Under the pieces are notes generated by a model that did not search any database, was not told where the DNA came from, and saw nothing but the letters and a program-made list of their open reading frames with translations. A program made the position numbers and the translations under genes. Positions 1 through 12,500 of a stretch of 64,000 bases of DNA are shown here, piece after piece. The first letter of the stretch is position 1. Every line of letters starts with the position of its first letter. Source of the stretch: Cercis canadensis. Taxonomy: Eukaryota; Streptophyta; Magnoliopsida; Fabales; Fabaceae. The stretch spans positions 34,150-98,149 of the forward strand of contig QAOA01006679.1 of assembly GCA_003255065.1 (NCBI GenBank), in the 5' to 3' direction.

Positions 1-1270
1 AAAGTAGTTTGCTTGAGGATATTGCACATCAAGGCATAAGAAATCATTATGCTCGTGTCCCTTTGTGGACATCCAATAAAATTGGAATGATAATGAATTC
101 ATTATGCTTGCAAAATAGCATCTGATTTTCTTGTAGAAGGCCATTTGGTGGAAAGTTTGATCTTCTTTGAAGGTTTTGAGGTGGGAATTTTTATAATTTT
201 CCTTGCCATTGTGAATCATTTGTAGATTTTCTGGATGAACTAACATTTGTGTCAGTTTTTCAATTTTTTTATTGGTTTATCTATTTAAAAAAAGTTATTA
301 TCTTCGGTTTCTTTGTCTGGGCCTAATTGTGGCATCCTACTTACTTTTAAAATTTTTTTTATGAAGAGTTGTGCAATTTGTTATTGGTATATTTTTTAAA
401 AAGTTATTATCATCTGTATTTTTTTGCTTCTCGGTCTAATTGTGGTATTCTACATGTTTAAAAAAGAAATAAATAAAAGAAGACAAGATGGCATATGTAG
501 TTCTAATTATTGTTGGACCCTTGTAAACGCCTACTTTCAACTTGTTGTAGCTTCCTGTTTAAATCTTTGTTAATTTCTCATTAGCATTACCCATGTATTC
601 ATTGTCTTGTGATAGTCAAAGTGTTAGATCATCATTCTTCTACCACATAAGCATATCATACTACTGCATTCAGGTCCTTTTCAACTTTTTTCTTGTGAGA
701 GAGAATGCTGTATGGGTGATCATTTTGAATCTTGATGCATATTGAGATTTTTATTACTGCTGGCCATTTCCTTCGTTTTAAGAGAGCTTTCTTCACCATG
801 TTTCGCTGCTAACATGGAAAAAACAGCAACTACAATAATAGCAAGCAGAAATGGAGAATCGTCTATTCATTGTTCACAATAGTTATATCACTATAATTAC
901 CGGACTAGTGACACTTTGAGACTCTGGTTAAAGGAAAGGTTTGACCAATCTTGATATTAAACTATGAAGGTGAGTGTGCATTCCTTAGTTTCCATATTCG
1001 TATTTGGTGATTCATATTGATAATAATATGCCATAATGCCAAGCACGATGAAGTTGGTGAAATCTATGTGGATCCTTAAACATGGATTTTACTAAACTTA
1101 TGATGCATCTTAAGCTTTACTAGGATTGTTAAGGTCATTGCACCACTTGTTTTATGAGGCCTTTGTGTGCATACTAATTTTAATGCTTGTTATGGATTTA
1201 ATTAGAAGATTATTCTATTTTTGCATATGTAATACTAACGTGCATATGTTATTAGGAGTAGCTACCAAAC

Positions 1271-2035
1271 TTGCTTTTGCTGGATTCCTTTTGTTTCTCT
1301 TCTAATTTGGATAGAAGGGTTTGGACCCTTGATCCATTTAGTATATATTCATGCAAATATTTTTTCCAATTTCTCACTCAATCTAGGAAAAAGACGATTT
1401 TCCTCCTCGATAAACCACTTTGGAAATCAAAAGCTCCCTCTAAGGTCAAGTCTTTCATTTGGACAGCGGTTCTTAATAGGATTAATACTAATGATATGTT
1501 GCAGCGCCGGGGAAGACACAAAGCTCTCTCCCCTGACATGTGTGTTATGCATGATGCTTGTTCTGAAACAGCTGCGCACTTGTTCTTACATTGTACAGCA
1601 GGCAATTTTATTTGGAGTATTCTGTTTGGTATTTTTGGAGTGTTGGGTATGTCCCTCAAATTTGGAGCAGTTCCTGTTGATTAGTTTTAGAGGTTTTAGG
1701 AAGAGTAAGGAGGGTCAAACCTTATGGTGTTGTGCTATTTATGCTTGTTCTCTGGTGTATTTGGTTGGAAAGAAATGCTTGTATTTTTAAGGCAACAATA
1801 TTGGATTTAAATCTGTTCTGGGACAAGATTGTTTTCTTGGCTTCTCTTTGGTGCACAGCTCAGAGTCTTTTTAAGGGAGTTCCTTTGATAAACATGGCAC
1901 GAGACTGGAGAGCCGTTTTACATTGATGTTTTCTCTCTTGTTGCTGTTGCTTTTTCTTTTTCTCCTATAGCTTATCCTCTTAAATTCTTGTACTCTTCCT
2001 TTCTTAATATAGTTCTTTCATTTTTTTTTTTTAAA
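1271..2035 (+). mobile_element. LINE (non-LTR retrotransposon) 3' fragment
   Basis: This is the C-terminal end of a plant L1-type LINE. The frame at 1271-1684 encodes a zf-RVT (reverse-transcriptase zinc-binding) region with the usual spacing: WKSKAPSKVKSFIW, then a Cys/His cluster around DACSETAAHLFLHC, then FIWSILFGIFG. A frameshift follows, and the downstream frame at 1732-1926 (CIWLERNACIF, then SLWCTAQSLFKG) is the normal LINE tail. The sequence ends in a T-rich then A-rich stretch near 2010-2040, as expected at a LINE 3' end. The reverse transcriptase and endonuclease are absent, so the copy is 5'-truncated and dead. It lies in the same orientation as the host gene. Confidence 0.75.
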
Positions 2036-3557
2036 AAAAATGACTTGGTAACAAGGATTTTGGTCTTGTTGAGGGGTTAAAACTATAGGTCTCATTAAGC
2101 ATTTCTGATGTGTTTCTCATGACAATGGATAACTTGCTATCCTCAAAAAAGTAAAGTTCATGTCCTTGTGGCTTAGTCTTGGTCAAAGTCCTAGTGTTGG
2201 TGAAATTTCAAGTCTAGACTCTAGTGTTTGCATTAACCATACATGGATAGATGCATCGTAGGGTACTCTTTTTTGGTTATTTTAGGTTCTCTAAAATATA
2301 GTGTTGAAGTCAAGGATGTCAAAGGTGAAAGGGCACTTTAGTTTCTAGGCCCCTTTATTGCACTGAGGTGCAGGCATCAAATAGGCGCTCAGCCTTAGTG
2401 GACTGAGGTGCTAATATTTGAAAAGAGAGAAAAACAATGTATTGCTTATGAAGAATTATGCTTGAGTTATTACATCATAAAATTCAGATGAGAGATTCTA
2501 TCAGAAGAGTAATAATTACCATTTAGTTGACAAAACAACTAGATCATTTCTTGATATGAAACTCTTATTCAACGGGAAATTCAAACTAGGCTGCTGAGCT
2601 ACATTTTCATTTTCTGCATTATGTATTGCATCTTAAGAAGGATTCTGGTTGCTAATTGCTTTTAAAATTTGAGACAGAGGTTCCTTAAAAGCTTACCAAG
2701 TTACTTACAATAAGAAGCATAATATTTTCATCAAGTAATGACTAATATATGTGTATTCATGAAAGATGATCATATATAACTTAGTAGTGATAAAGTAATA
2801 ACCACTTCTTGTGGAGCTCTTTTTGTGATAATCCAAGTCCTATTTGGAAGCATAAAGTTTAAAATTGGGAATTGGAAGCATAAGGTTCTTTGTTTTGTTC
2901 AGTAAGTTGCTTGCCAATTTGAAATTAGAGCTATTGTTGGTTACAACTACTTGCATAGCATTAACTACTCCAACATATTCCACAAACTCATTGAGTAGCT
3001 GAAATGTCTTTTCTCCTGTTGTCATACATGACGATTTGTAGGCATCGTATCAGTATAACATTTAATAATTATTTACTCAACTCATACTTGTTTTGCTGGT
3101 TCGCCAATTTTCAATGATAGTTTTACCATGCTTCACCCACATATCTATGATTTTTCAACAAATAATTTATGAGCCAACTATTTCTTTCATTAAAGAAAAA
3201 AAAAAAAATCCACATTCAGGCTTCAACTTCAGGCCATATTTTCTAATAGCTTCTATCTCCCATTGAAAAGGACCAATACGAGCAACATTGAATGGATTCC
3301 TCGCTTGGTACTTGGTAGGATGAATTACCTATATGCTGGCATAACATAACAACTTTCTCCTTAACATGTGAAATGTTAGTGCTGCGTTACTTCAATTTCT
3401 CTTGTTCCTATCCTCAAATATTGTTTTGAGGTTTGTTGGACTCTGTAACATTAATTACAAGATCATTTTGCCTAAACCCTTTTGCACATCAATTTCACCT
3501 CTTTTGTCAGCCTTCCACCATATAAATGGGTTTAATCCTTTATACCATATTCATTTT

Positions 3558-4790
3558 TCTTTTGATAAAAAAAGAATTTTATTTGAAGGAAGAGAAAGTA
3601 TAATTAATGTGGAGGATAATATATGGTCCCTTGGCAAAACAAAGAAAGAAACCAAGCTACCTAGGGACATCTATACAAAAGAGCTCTCCTGCCCCTTTGC
3701 ATGCCTACAGGGAGATTCCCTGAAGAAACCATGTGCTGAACACCATAGTGAGGTGAAGAAAACAACCTTGTTCCAAAGCAAAGTTGAAGACAAGGATTTT
3801 TCATTCAAAGCACAAGCATTGTGCTCCATCCTCTAACCAGTGTTGTCAAAGGCACCCACCTTGCCACCATGGCAGTTGAGGTGAGGTGCCAATTGACCTC
3901 AGTGCCTCATATACAATCAAGGTGTAAGACTTCACTCAGACCGTACTTAGGTGCCCAAGGGTGCTGCCTCAGTGAAGTGCGGCGGTTTTACATGTTTGCC
4001 CCGATTCAAATTACTCTTAACCAATAGGGTAGGCTATTTAACAGGGAAGAGAAGTAATTTAGGGATTTCTGAGTGAAATAAACACTTGAAAACCAAAAAA
4101 AAAAAAAACCATCATAGGTCCATCTACAAAGGTGTGATTGGGCAACTTTGCTCTCTAATGCTCTCCTAGGGTTTTGAAAAGGGGCGACTAGTTTAGGCTT
4201 TAGGGGCTCTGGAGATAGATTCTCTTAGATTTGTCTTCTATAATGACTTGAAATTTGGATTTGGTTACATTTGCATGTTGCTGTACTGCTTTGCACTTAT
4301 CCTTTTAATATTATGTTGCTGTCTTATGTTTGTGGAATTAAATTGAGATTTGTTCTGTGTTTTTATGTTTTTGGATGTTAAAATAGGTCTTTATATGTTT
4401 TATGATGTTTTTTAAGCTACATTTTATCAGAGGCTCTTCTTTTTCCCAAAGTGGCCGCCTCACTTCAATGAGGTGCCGGCCCCGCCTTGCTGCCATGGTG
4501 GTTTAGGGGGTTTCTGCCTTTGGCTGCTGTAGGCCTTTGACAACACTGCGCATGACACCAAAGAACAACATATAAACATTCATCCATAACTTTGCCCTCC
4601 TTACTGTTGCCAAAATTCATGAACTTAGTCAAAAGAGATGCTCCAAATTTAAGGGCACACCCGGGATTCGCCTAACACTCTAAAAAGCCTATTCCAAATG
4701 TAACTGGCTGCTGGGCAATGTAAAATAAGTGAACAGCTGATTCTGAACTAGAATAACACATCACACAGTATCAGGATAGAGGATCTTGTT
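3558..4790 (-). mobile_element. LINE 3' fragment, split by a MITE-like insertion
   Basis: The minus strand carries a second zf-RVT/LINE C-terminal relic, related to the one at 1271-2035 but inverted. The part from 4549 to about 4790 reads SESAVHLF followed by a Cys/Ala/Trp-containing segment typical of zf-RVT. The part from about 3600 to 3837 reads NACALNEKSLSSTLLWNKVV then SLWCSAHGFFREIS, which aligns with NACIF...SLWCTAQSLFKG of the + strand copy. The 3' end on the minus strand is near 3558, with an AATAAAATTC..TTATCAAAAG tail. The two halves flank the element at 3838-4548, which therefore inserted later. Stops and frame changes make it non-coding. Confidence 0.65.
3838..4548. mobile_element. 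MITE-like (probably hAT-type) element
   Basis: The ends are a perfect 16-bp inverted repeat: CAGTGTTGTCAAAGGC at 3838-3853 and its reverse complement at 4533-4548. The subterminal regions are rich in GAGGTGC/GGCGGC blocks on both sides and there is no coding capacity. The size is 711 bp. The element sits inside a LINE fragment. The flanking 8-mers (cctctaac and cgcatgac) match at only four positions, so a target duplication is not proven. Assignment to hAT rests on the end sequence type and is an inference. Confidence 0.65.
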
Positions 4791-6539
4791 GGGCCTAGGA
4801 ACCTGCTACCATATAATTAATAGTAATCTCATCAGGTATCAATGGTTGCTTTTTCATGAAACATAATTGTGACAACTTTGAAGTTATTAGGATTCTTGAA
4901 TTAATTATAATTCCAAGTTCCAACCCGTGTCTTTACTATTTCCTATTTTTTCTGCTATCAGTAGATACTTCGTCATTCAATGCATCAGCCAAGCTAAAAT
5001 TTCAGTAGACCAAGTTACATAACATTTGAATCTGCATTAAACCTGCTATTTACTGAGTCAAAAAATAGGAAAGCATTAAAGGTGGATGGTATTGAAGATA
5101 AAGATGGAATAGAGAAGAAAATATGGTAACTTTAAATACGGAAAAAAAAAAAAAAGAGAGGAGTATGGGAATGGAAGACTTAGACAGTGAGAAGTAGAAC
5201 TTGAATCTAGGAGTGGAAAAAGAAAAGAGGAGAAAGGCATTGAACAGAGAAGTATAGTCAGAGAATAAAAAGGCATTCACATATTTGCAGCTTCTTCCCT
5301 CTGAAGAGTTTACAAAACGCTTGGCCTCAATTATAGTGAATAGAAGAGGAAAAACTGTCAAACTTCACTGTTCTTTCAGTGATATATTTGAACCTCCTTA
5401 ATTTGATATGTGGCACCTTTTTGTGGGAAATATATTTCGTTTTTTAATCTGCTGCTAGCTATGATTAAAATTCAAAACAGAGAAAGGCACTCTTCTCAGT
5501 ACCTTGTGCCTTGTGTTGAGGTGTGTGCCTAGTCACTAAATGTGAGTGCCCCATTGGAGGTGCCTTGCTGTAGTGCCTTTTTTATGGTGAAAGAACTTCC
5601 AACCAAAACATGATTAGCTGAGTGTGGTAAGTGGCTGGGATTGAATATCTCAATTGTTAGAGTACTTCTTAAGTAGCGTGGTGTTTTCAATTGTACAATT
5701 TGATTATCCCTTGCAGCAGAAGAAGGCATGTTTCTCATAATCATTTTTCTTTGTCTCTGATGGATGATTTGATAAAAGAAAGCCAATAGATGTTCATGGA
5801 TCTATATATACTGCTGAGGTGAATTGTATCATGAAGTTAAAATATACAAGCGTTATGGACTTGTGGTTTGACTGTCAGCTTTTTCATTTTTTAAATATGG
5901 CTTGCTTGATGAGGTTTTCATCAGAATGGAGTGTAAAGGGTGGGGGATGTTGTGTATGTGGCAATTCTGTGTTCCTTATTAGAAAATACTTCTTAGGATA
6001 CAAAATTAATTGCCTAAAAGCAAAATTGTGCTTTCATAAACGGGTAATCTATTCTATGATGTATCTCTAAAGTGTTGTCAGATTCCATCTATTGTACAAG
6101 CAAACTGTAGAGTAGTGGATAAGTCCTTTGCTTCATACTGGGTTAGACTTCCCATTACTTGTTTGATGGATTTAGGCTGGGCTTCGCCATGTTAAAGGGG
6201 GATTGCCTATGGTTCTGTGTATGTGGATCCTGTGATGGTCCTCTTGACTGGCCCCATCCTCCCTCATCCTCCCCAGCTTTGAAAAAAGAATGAGAATGTA
6301 TTATCGTGAATCAAATATGTAATATGAATTTACAAAAGGAATCAAACATTGCAGACTGAATTTATAAGTTGGTGGGAATTCACCATTGGAAATACCAGAA
6401 GCTATAGATTAGCTTTGTCTTTGAAGACTAAAGTTGATGCGAGCCTTGAGTAAACGGTCAATCTAAGATTTCTCTTATTCTCTTGTTTGAGTGAAATTCA
6501 TTTTTATTATGGCAGTTCATCCTTGATATTTCTTTGCAG

Positions 6540-9500
6540 GTACGTCCCTTCCTTTATACCGCCTCCTTTGGCAACAAAGGGGAAAGAATCTGAAAAGAAA
6601 GTAAGTTTCATAAGTTATGACCTCTTATTTTATTGTTTTGAGGAATTTTGTATTCAGATTCAATGCATTTGTGTTGTACTTTTCAGAAAGAGGAGGAGAA
6701 ACCAAAAGAAAGAGAGAGAGGGAAGTCACGGAACATAGATCACTTTATGGAAGAGTTAAAGCATGACCAGGAGATGAGGGAGAGGCGAAATCAGGATCGG
6801 GAACATTGGCGTGATGGGCGCCATGGAGAACATTCTACTGTAAGTGATACTCTGTTTTAGGTGCTTATAATTGGATTTTTATTCCATATTTTTCAATATA
6901 TATACAAGACTTGATTATTTACTGTAGATTTATCTTAAAGCAATTTGTGAAATGTTGACTAAGACTACACTTTACTAAGGTTATGATACATGTATTATCT
7001 ATATCTCATTTTTGTCTTCCTTTGTGGTTGGATTTCTTGTCTGTCTTCAGTAAGCTTATGATAATGATCTTATTGACCGTATGATCTACATTATGCAAAA
7101 CTGCTAGCAGTATATCCGTGCATCATATGTTTATGCTGAGGGTATTTGTTCTTTTGTTTATACAATTGAGTTTGATGCTTTTCAAGTGATAAATTTTCTC
7201 CTCAACTACAGTCCAGTCGCTTTGATGAACTTCCTGATGACTTTGATCCAAGTGGAAAACTTCCAGGATCATTTGATGATGGTGATCCACAGACTACAAA
7301 TCTCTATGTTGGAAATCTCTCCCCAAAGGTTTGATTATCTCCTTATGTAAATGAGCTTCGTTACTTTCCATGAATTAAGTACATCTTGATCTCATCTTGG
7401 CATTCTTATAATTCTAGGTTGACGAAAATTTTCTTCTCCGTACTTTTGGAAGATTTGGACCAATTGCTAGTGTGAAGATAATGTGGCCTAGGACAGAAGA
7501 GGAGCGAAGGAGGCAAAGAAATTGTGGCTTTGTAGCTTTCATGAACAGAGCTGATGGACAGGCTGCCAAAGATGAAATGCAAGGTTCAGTCATTTTTCTG
7601 AAATCCAAAAAAAACAAGCTGGGAAAGACAACAGCCTTTTTTTATCTATTTGCACCTACATATTGTTGCCCTTAGAAACACTTAGAATTTATACTAGGAA
7701 AAGTATGGATATAGAATGCTGAGGAAAAAACTTTCTGCAGGAGTTGTGGTTTATGAGTATGAATTGAAAATCGGATGGGGTAAGTCTGTTGCTCTCCCAT
7801 CACAAGCTCTACCTGCGCCCCCACCAGGGCATATGGCCATCAGGAGTAAGGAGGTATTATTGTTATCTTCTTCCTCTCTGTGTCTTGGGGTTTAAATAAA
7901 GGAAAGGAAAATTAAGTCTTGAAGTTCATGTGCTTCCTACTGGGCATGTCTACTGTTCCCCCAAAGCATGAAATTTGGAGGGCATTTGGATTAGCTGCAG
8001 GAAACTGATTTTGTGGCTTTCCAAGGCAGTCAGAAGCTCTTGACTTAGGAAGGATGTTCTATCACTTATGTTTGAGGAGCTTCAAATTTGTCTCTGGAAG
8101 CCACAAAATTCGCTTCCTACAGTTAATCCAGACACCTATAGACAGGATGATCTTTTATTTATGTTACATTTTCATGACATCATTTTACATTTTCTGATGG
8201 GCAGGGTGCCACTGTCATCTTGTCTGGTCCATCAGGTCCGCCAGTAACTTCTATGCCAAATCAGAACTCTGAACTGGTAAGTTCTATGTTTTGGATTGCG
8301 ATGATTTCTTAAGGGCGATACCTGCTTGTAGTGTCATTTTGCAATGTGACCAAATCTTTATTAAAGTGGAAGGAATTGCAAAATAAGGAAAGCTTGCTGA
8401 GATTCAATATGGTTACTTTTTAGAAATAGATGTGCATTTTTATAGCTTACACTTTTTTGTGCAACCTATTATCTCTTGCACTTTTGTTTGTTTATTTATT
8501 TAAATTAGCTTAATTTTCTTTTAGTGCCAAATGGTAGATCTTTACAGTTGCTTCTGTTGTGTATCGCTTTTATGCTTGCTATAAGAGATTTTTGCTATAA
8601 ACTTGTACATTTTGTTAATGTTTTGATTTACTCCTAGGTTCTTACTCCTAATATTCCTGATATAATGGTTACACCTCCTGAGGATGACCATCTGAGGCAT
8701 GTGATTGATACAATGGCCTTGTATGTTCTGGATGGAGGATGCGCTTTTGAGCAAGCTATAATGGAGAGGGGCCGTGGCAACCCTCTTTTCAGTTTCTTGT
8801 TTGAGCTCGGCTCCAAGGAACATACTTACTATGTTTGGAGACTTTATTCATTTGCTCAGGTACATCATTTTTGTTTTATACGGATGTGGATGCAATTTGC
8901 TTTATTGTAGCTTATTGATTAACAAAGAATTCTACATTACTGTGGGAAATTTATATTTATAGCATAATAAAATGGAAGAAAGAAAAAAGGTAGTGTTGAC
9001 ATGGTGGCTAAATAAAGGTGTTTGTGAATTGTTGACTGGAAGATTTCTTCATTTTGCCTGCAATGCAGGGTGATACTCTTCAAAGATGGCGAACAGAACC
9101 TTTTATTATGATAACTGGTAGTGGAAGGTACTGCATCTCTTTCTTTCCTTTTCAGTGAGTCTTGGTGCTTTGTTGGTTATCAACAAAAATTAGGGGAATA
9201 TATATTGATAAAATTGTTTTACTGTTTTACATTATCCTTGGAAATGGATAAAATGCTACTTTCATAATAGCAATGAACTTAAAAAATGTGTTTATTTCTG
9301 TCCAGATGGATTCCTCCAGCCTTACCAACGGCAAGAAGTCCAGAACATGAAAAGGAGACTGGTTCCACACATGCAGCAGGAAGAAGCAGGGTACTCTTTA
9401 TTGTTTTCTTTGCAGGCTCTGGATATATAATTTCTCAACATTGTCTTCATGATCTACTCATTTTCTCTATAATGTTTTCTTTTAATTGAAATTTTCAGCG

Positions 9501-12500
9501 TGTAGAGCCCGAAAGAACACTGACTGATGCACAGAGAGATGAGTTTGAGGATATGCTGCGTGCTTTAACATTAGAGAGGAGTCAGATAAAAGAGGCTATG
9601 GGGTTTGCATTGGATAATGCTGATGCAGCTGGAGAGGTAATACTTTTATTATGGTACTTGATCACTCTCAATATGCTTGACATTGTGGGTGCAGAGTCTA
9701 GAATTAATTATCTTCTGCTTGCTTTTCCATTTATCATGTTATTTTCCTAATCTTAGAACAATAGTTGATTTTGCTTGACAATTACACTAAAAAGTAGAGG
9801 GGAAAAAATACAAAAGTACATAAAGAAAGAAAGAAATGAATGAAGAGAGTTGCTTAACAAGTACTAAGTCTACTTTTTTTTTTTTGGCTGGCTAGGGACT
9901 CTCATAATCTCATTCATTTATTTGTGGATCAAGTAAACTTTTTACATTCTTTGTTTTGCTTAACCTTACTCATAATTGGTAATCTTTTAGGTCTTTGTTT
10001 TGGTTTACAACAGGGATAACTAGCCCAAACAAAAACTAACAAGACACAAATTAGAGGAATAAGCCCTATGGAATCTAGGTGAACTTGTTTTAGCAGCCCT
10101 TATGGAGAAACACAAATTTTTGGTATTCGTTTTTATAGTTAACCAAACTGTAGGTGGGCCCAGCATAAGTACTTGTGGGGCCAGTTAGGAACTTAGATAT
10201 AGGTTCTTTTAGCATTGTCAATTTTTGGCCCTAATAAAGAGGGCCAAAACAGGGTTCAAGCCTAAATTTTAAGGTCTGTTTAAAATTCAGGCTTTTTGCT
10301 CGCACCCACACAGCCCCTTCCCCCCTTGTCTGTTTGAGTCATAGAGTTTGCAAAAAAATACTCATAAGTTATTAATTCAAGTTTGGTTCCTCCAGCACTG
10401 TTTATATGAACAATAAAGTACCCATTTTTCCCTAGGATTCCCACACACTGCGTGAGGGATAACCACATTGAGTCAAAAGGATACCCATATAGATCTGGAG
10501 AGAGGAATACCAAAAGATAACCACATAGGTTAGAAGGATACCCCACTTATGCTGGGTTTTTCATCCACTTGGAACCAATCATGCTCCTTGGAGGCCATCA
10601 TCTCACTTGTGATAATCCTTGTTTGTGGGAAAATTGTTCTCTCATGTTAAGAGATAAACTGTGGTGCAGTATGGGCTATAATCACATACTATGTTGATTA
10701 ACCACATACCGTCCACAGGATACCCACATAGCTTTAAGGGAAGGAGAAAGGAAGGATAATTACATAGGTAAAAGTGATACCTACTTACAGCCCCAATTAC
10801 CCAGGGGCAAAATTGGCAGTTTACTATTCACATACAATGTTTAAGGAACCAAATTAGAATTAATATGTATAAGTAACTAATGGATCTTTTTTTCCAAACT
10901 TTGTGACCCAAATAATAATTTTCTTTGTTTTTTTTTATTCTTTCTTGCTTTATTATTTTTAATATTTTTTCAATTTTATTTAATTTTAAATTATCAAAAA
11001 TATTTGAAAATTGAAAAGGTCAGCCCTTAGCACTCTTTCCCATATGGGGCCAGACTTGGGCTTGCATTTTTGGCCTATTTAAAATTTTGGCTTTTGGGCC
11101 TGGACCAAAACACACATTGACAATCAGGGACAGATATGTTGAAGGGTGTGTGGGGTGGGGGTGAGCAAAAAACCAAAATCCAACCAGTTTCGACCAAATG
11201 GTGACCAAACCGAGTAAATTGGTCGGTTCGGTTTGAGTCACTCGGTTAAGCTTGGAATTAGTTCTCAGTAAAAATCGGTTTACCAGTCGGTTTCAGTTAA
11301 TTCCAATCCGTTGCTTCTGGTACGTGTTTTGTCTCTCTCTTAACTCATACATCACCTATTAGTTCTACTTACTCTGACACACCTATATGATTTGAGTTTT
11401 TTAGTATTTCTTTCTCTTCTTTGCATTTCAACTTTTACTTTTGTTGACATCTTTTCATGTTTTAATTTTTTAATCTTTCCTTCTATTTCCTTCTTTTACA
11501 TTTTTACTGGTGTACCAACCTCTCTCTTCACTTCTTCATCTTTCCTTATTTCTCTCTCCATCTCCATGACTAAATTTCATTGGCAACGCCATCTTCTTCA
11601 TCTTTCATTCTTTTTATTACCACTTCATTTCCCGACAAAGCATTGATTTTTCACTCTCACTTATTTTTCCATGGCCCAGAACCACTTGAAACCCAGAATG
11701 GCAGAATCCCCAGTTTCCCAATCCCCACGTTCAGCATTTATGCTTCTTTTTCCGTTACTTTATTTTTTTTTCTCATCTCTTCTTCACCCACGCCATTTTG
11801 TTCTCACTCTTCTCTCCTCTCTCTTGAATTTTTTATTTTTGTTATGCTCTCTCTCTCATCTCCATCAGAACAGAGGAAGAACCCAAACTAAAGGTAAGTC
11901 CCTACCTTCATATTCCCTCATCCCTTTCTCTCACTCACTTTCTTCCTCTCTCTTTCTCACTCTTCCTCTTTCAAAGGTGAGCAAAACTGAACAGATATTT
12001 GGTCATGGTGGTTTCTGTTCTATCTAGCGTCTGCCATTGGTTACTGGTTGGAATTTAGCACCAAATAGAAAGAGGAAAGCTAATGGCAGCCCACAATCCG
12101 ACTACCCTTCCGACCCAATCCAAAAACTGATTGGAACCAACTATTTGGTTTCACCACTAAATCAGTTGGAATCGGTTCTCCTCCATGCTCCTCTTGGGTA
12201 GCATTGGGCGGGTGTTCAGGAGACCAAACCCGACAGGTGCTCGCCCCTGGTGTGGGGGCAATTAGCCCCACTCACCAAAAGAGTTTCTTAATGATAGTAT
12301 TAGAAAATTATCTCTTGCCCCCAAAAAACTTTCTAATTGCCCCCGTAATAGTTATTAATGACTAAAAAAAAAAAAATGACAGCATATTATATTTTTTGCT
12401 GTGGCTGTCCTGTTGACTATACTTTATCATTTATGTCTGGAATGTTATGGATATGTTTTTAACCATGCAAATTAATCAAAGCTCTTATTTAAATAAAGAA

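Larger units (their letters stand above)
1..6539 (+). other. RRC1 upstream intron (5' part of gene)
   Basis: No exon of the downstream RRC1-like gene is recognisable here. The first exon seen starts at 6540 with an acceptor (ttctttgcag) and begins inside a codon, so the N-terminal exon(s) must lie before position 1 and this stretch is most simply one very long intron. It contains LINE fragments (1271-2035 and 3558-4790), a MITE-like element (3838-4548) and weak relatives of that element's GAGGTGC-rich sequence near 2290-2410 and 5490-5590. The rest (1-1270, 2040-3550, 4800-6539) is AT-rich with nothing I can identify. An open frame at 3-125 is too short to call. Confidence 0.6.

Noticed and set aside
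3-125. Open frame at the window start (SSLLEDIAHQGIRNHYARVP..)
   Set aside because: Only about 40 codons, no recognised family, and such a length is common by chance in this composition.
5050-5361. Minus-strand Phe/Ser/Leu-rich frames
   Set aside because: A/G-rich intron sequence read in reverse, with no family match.
11392-12027. Overlapping + frames rich in Phe/Ser/Leu
   Set aside because: Product of a T/C-rich intronic stretch with no conserved features.
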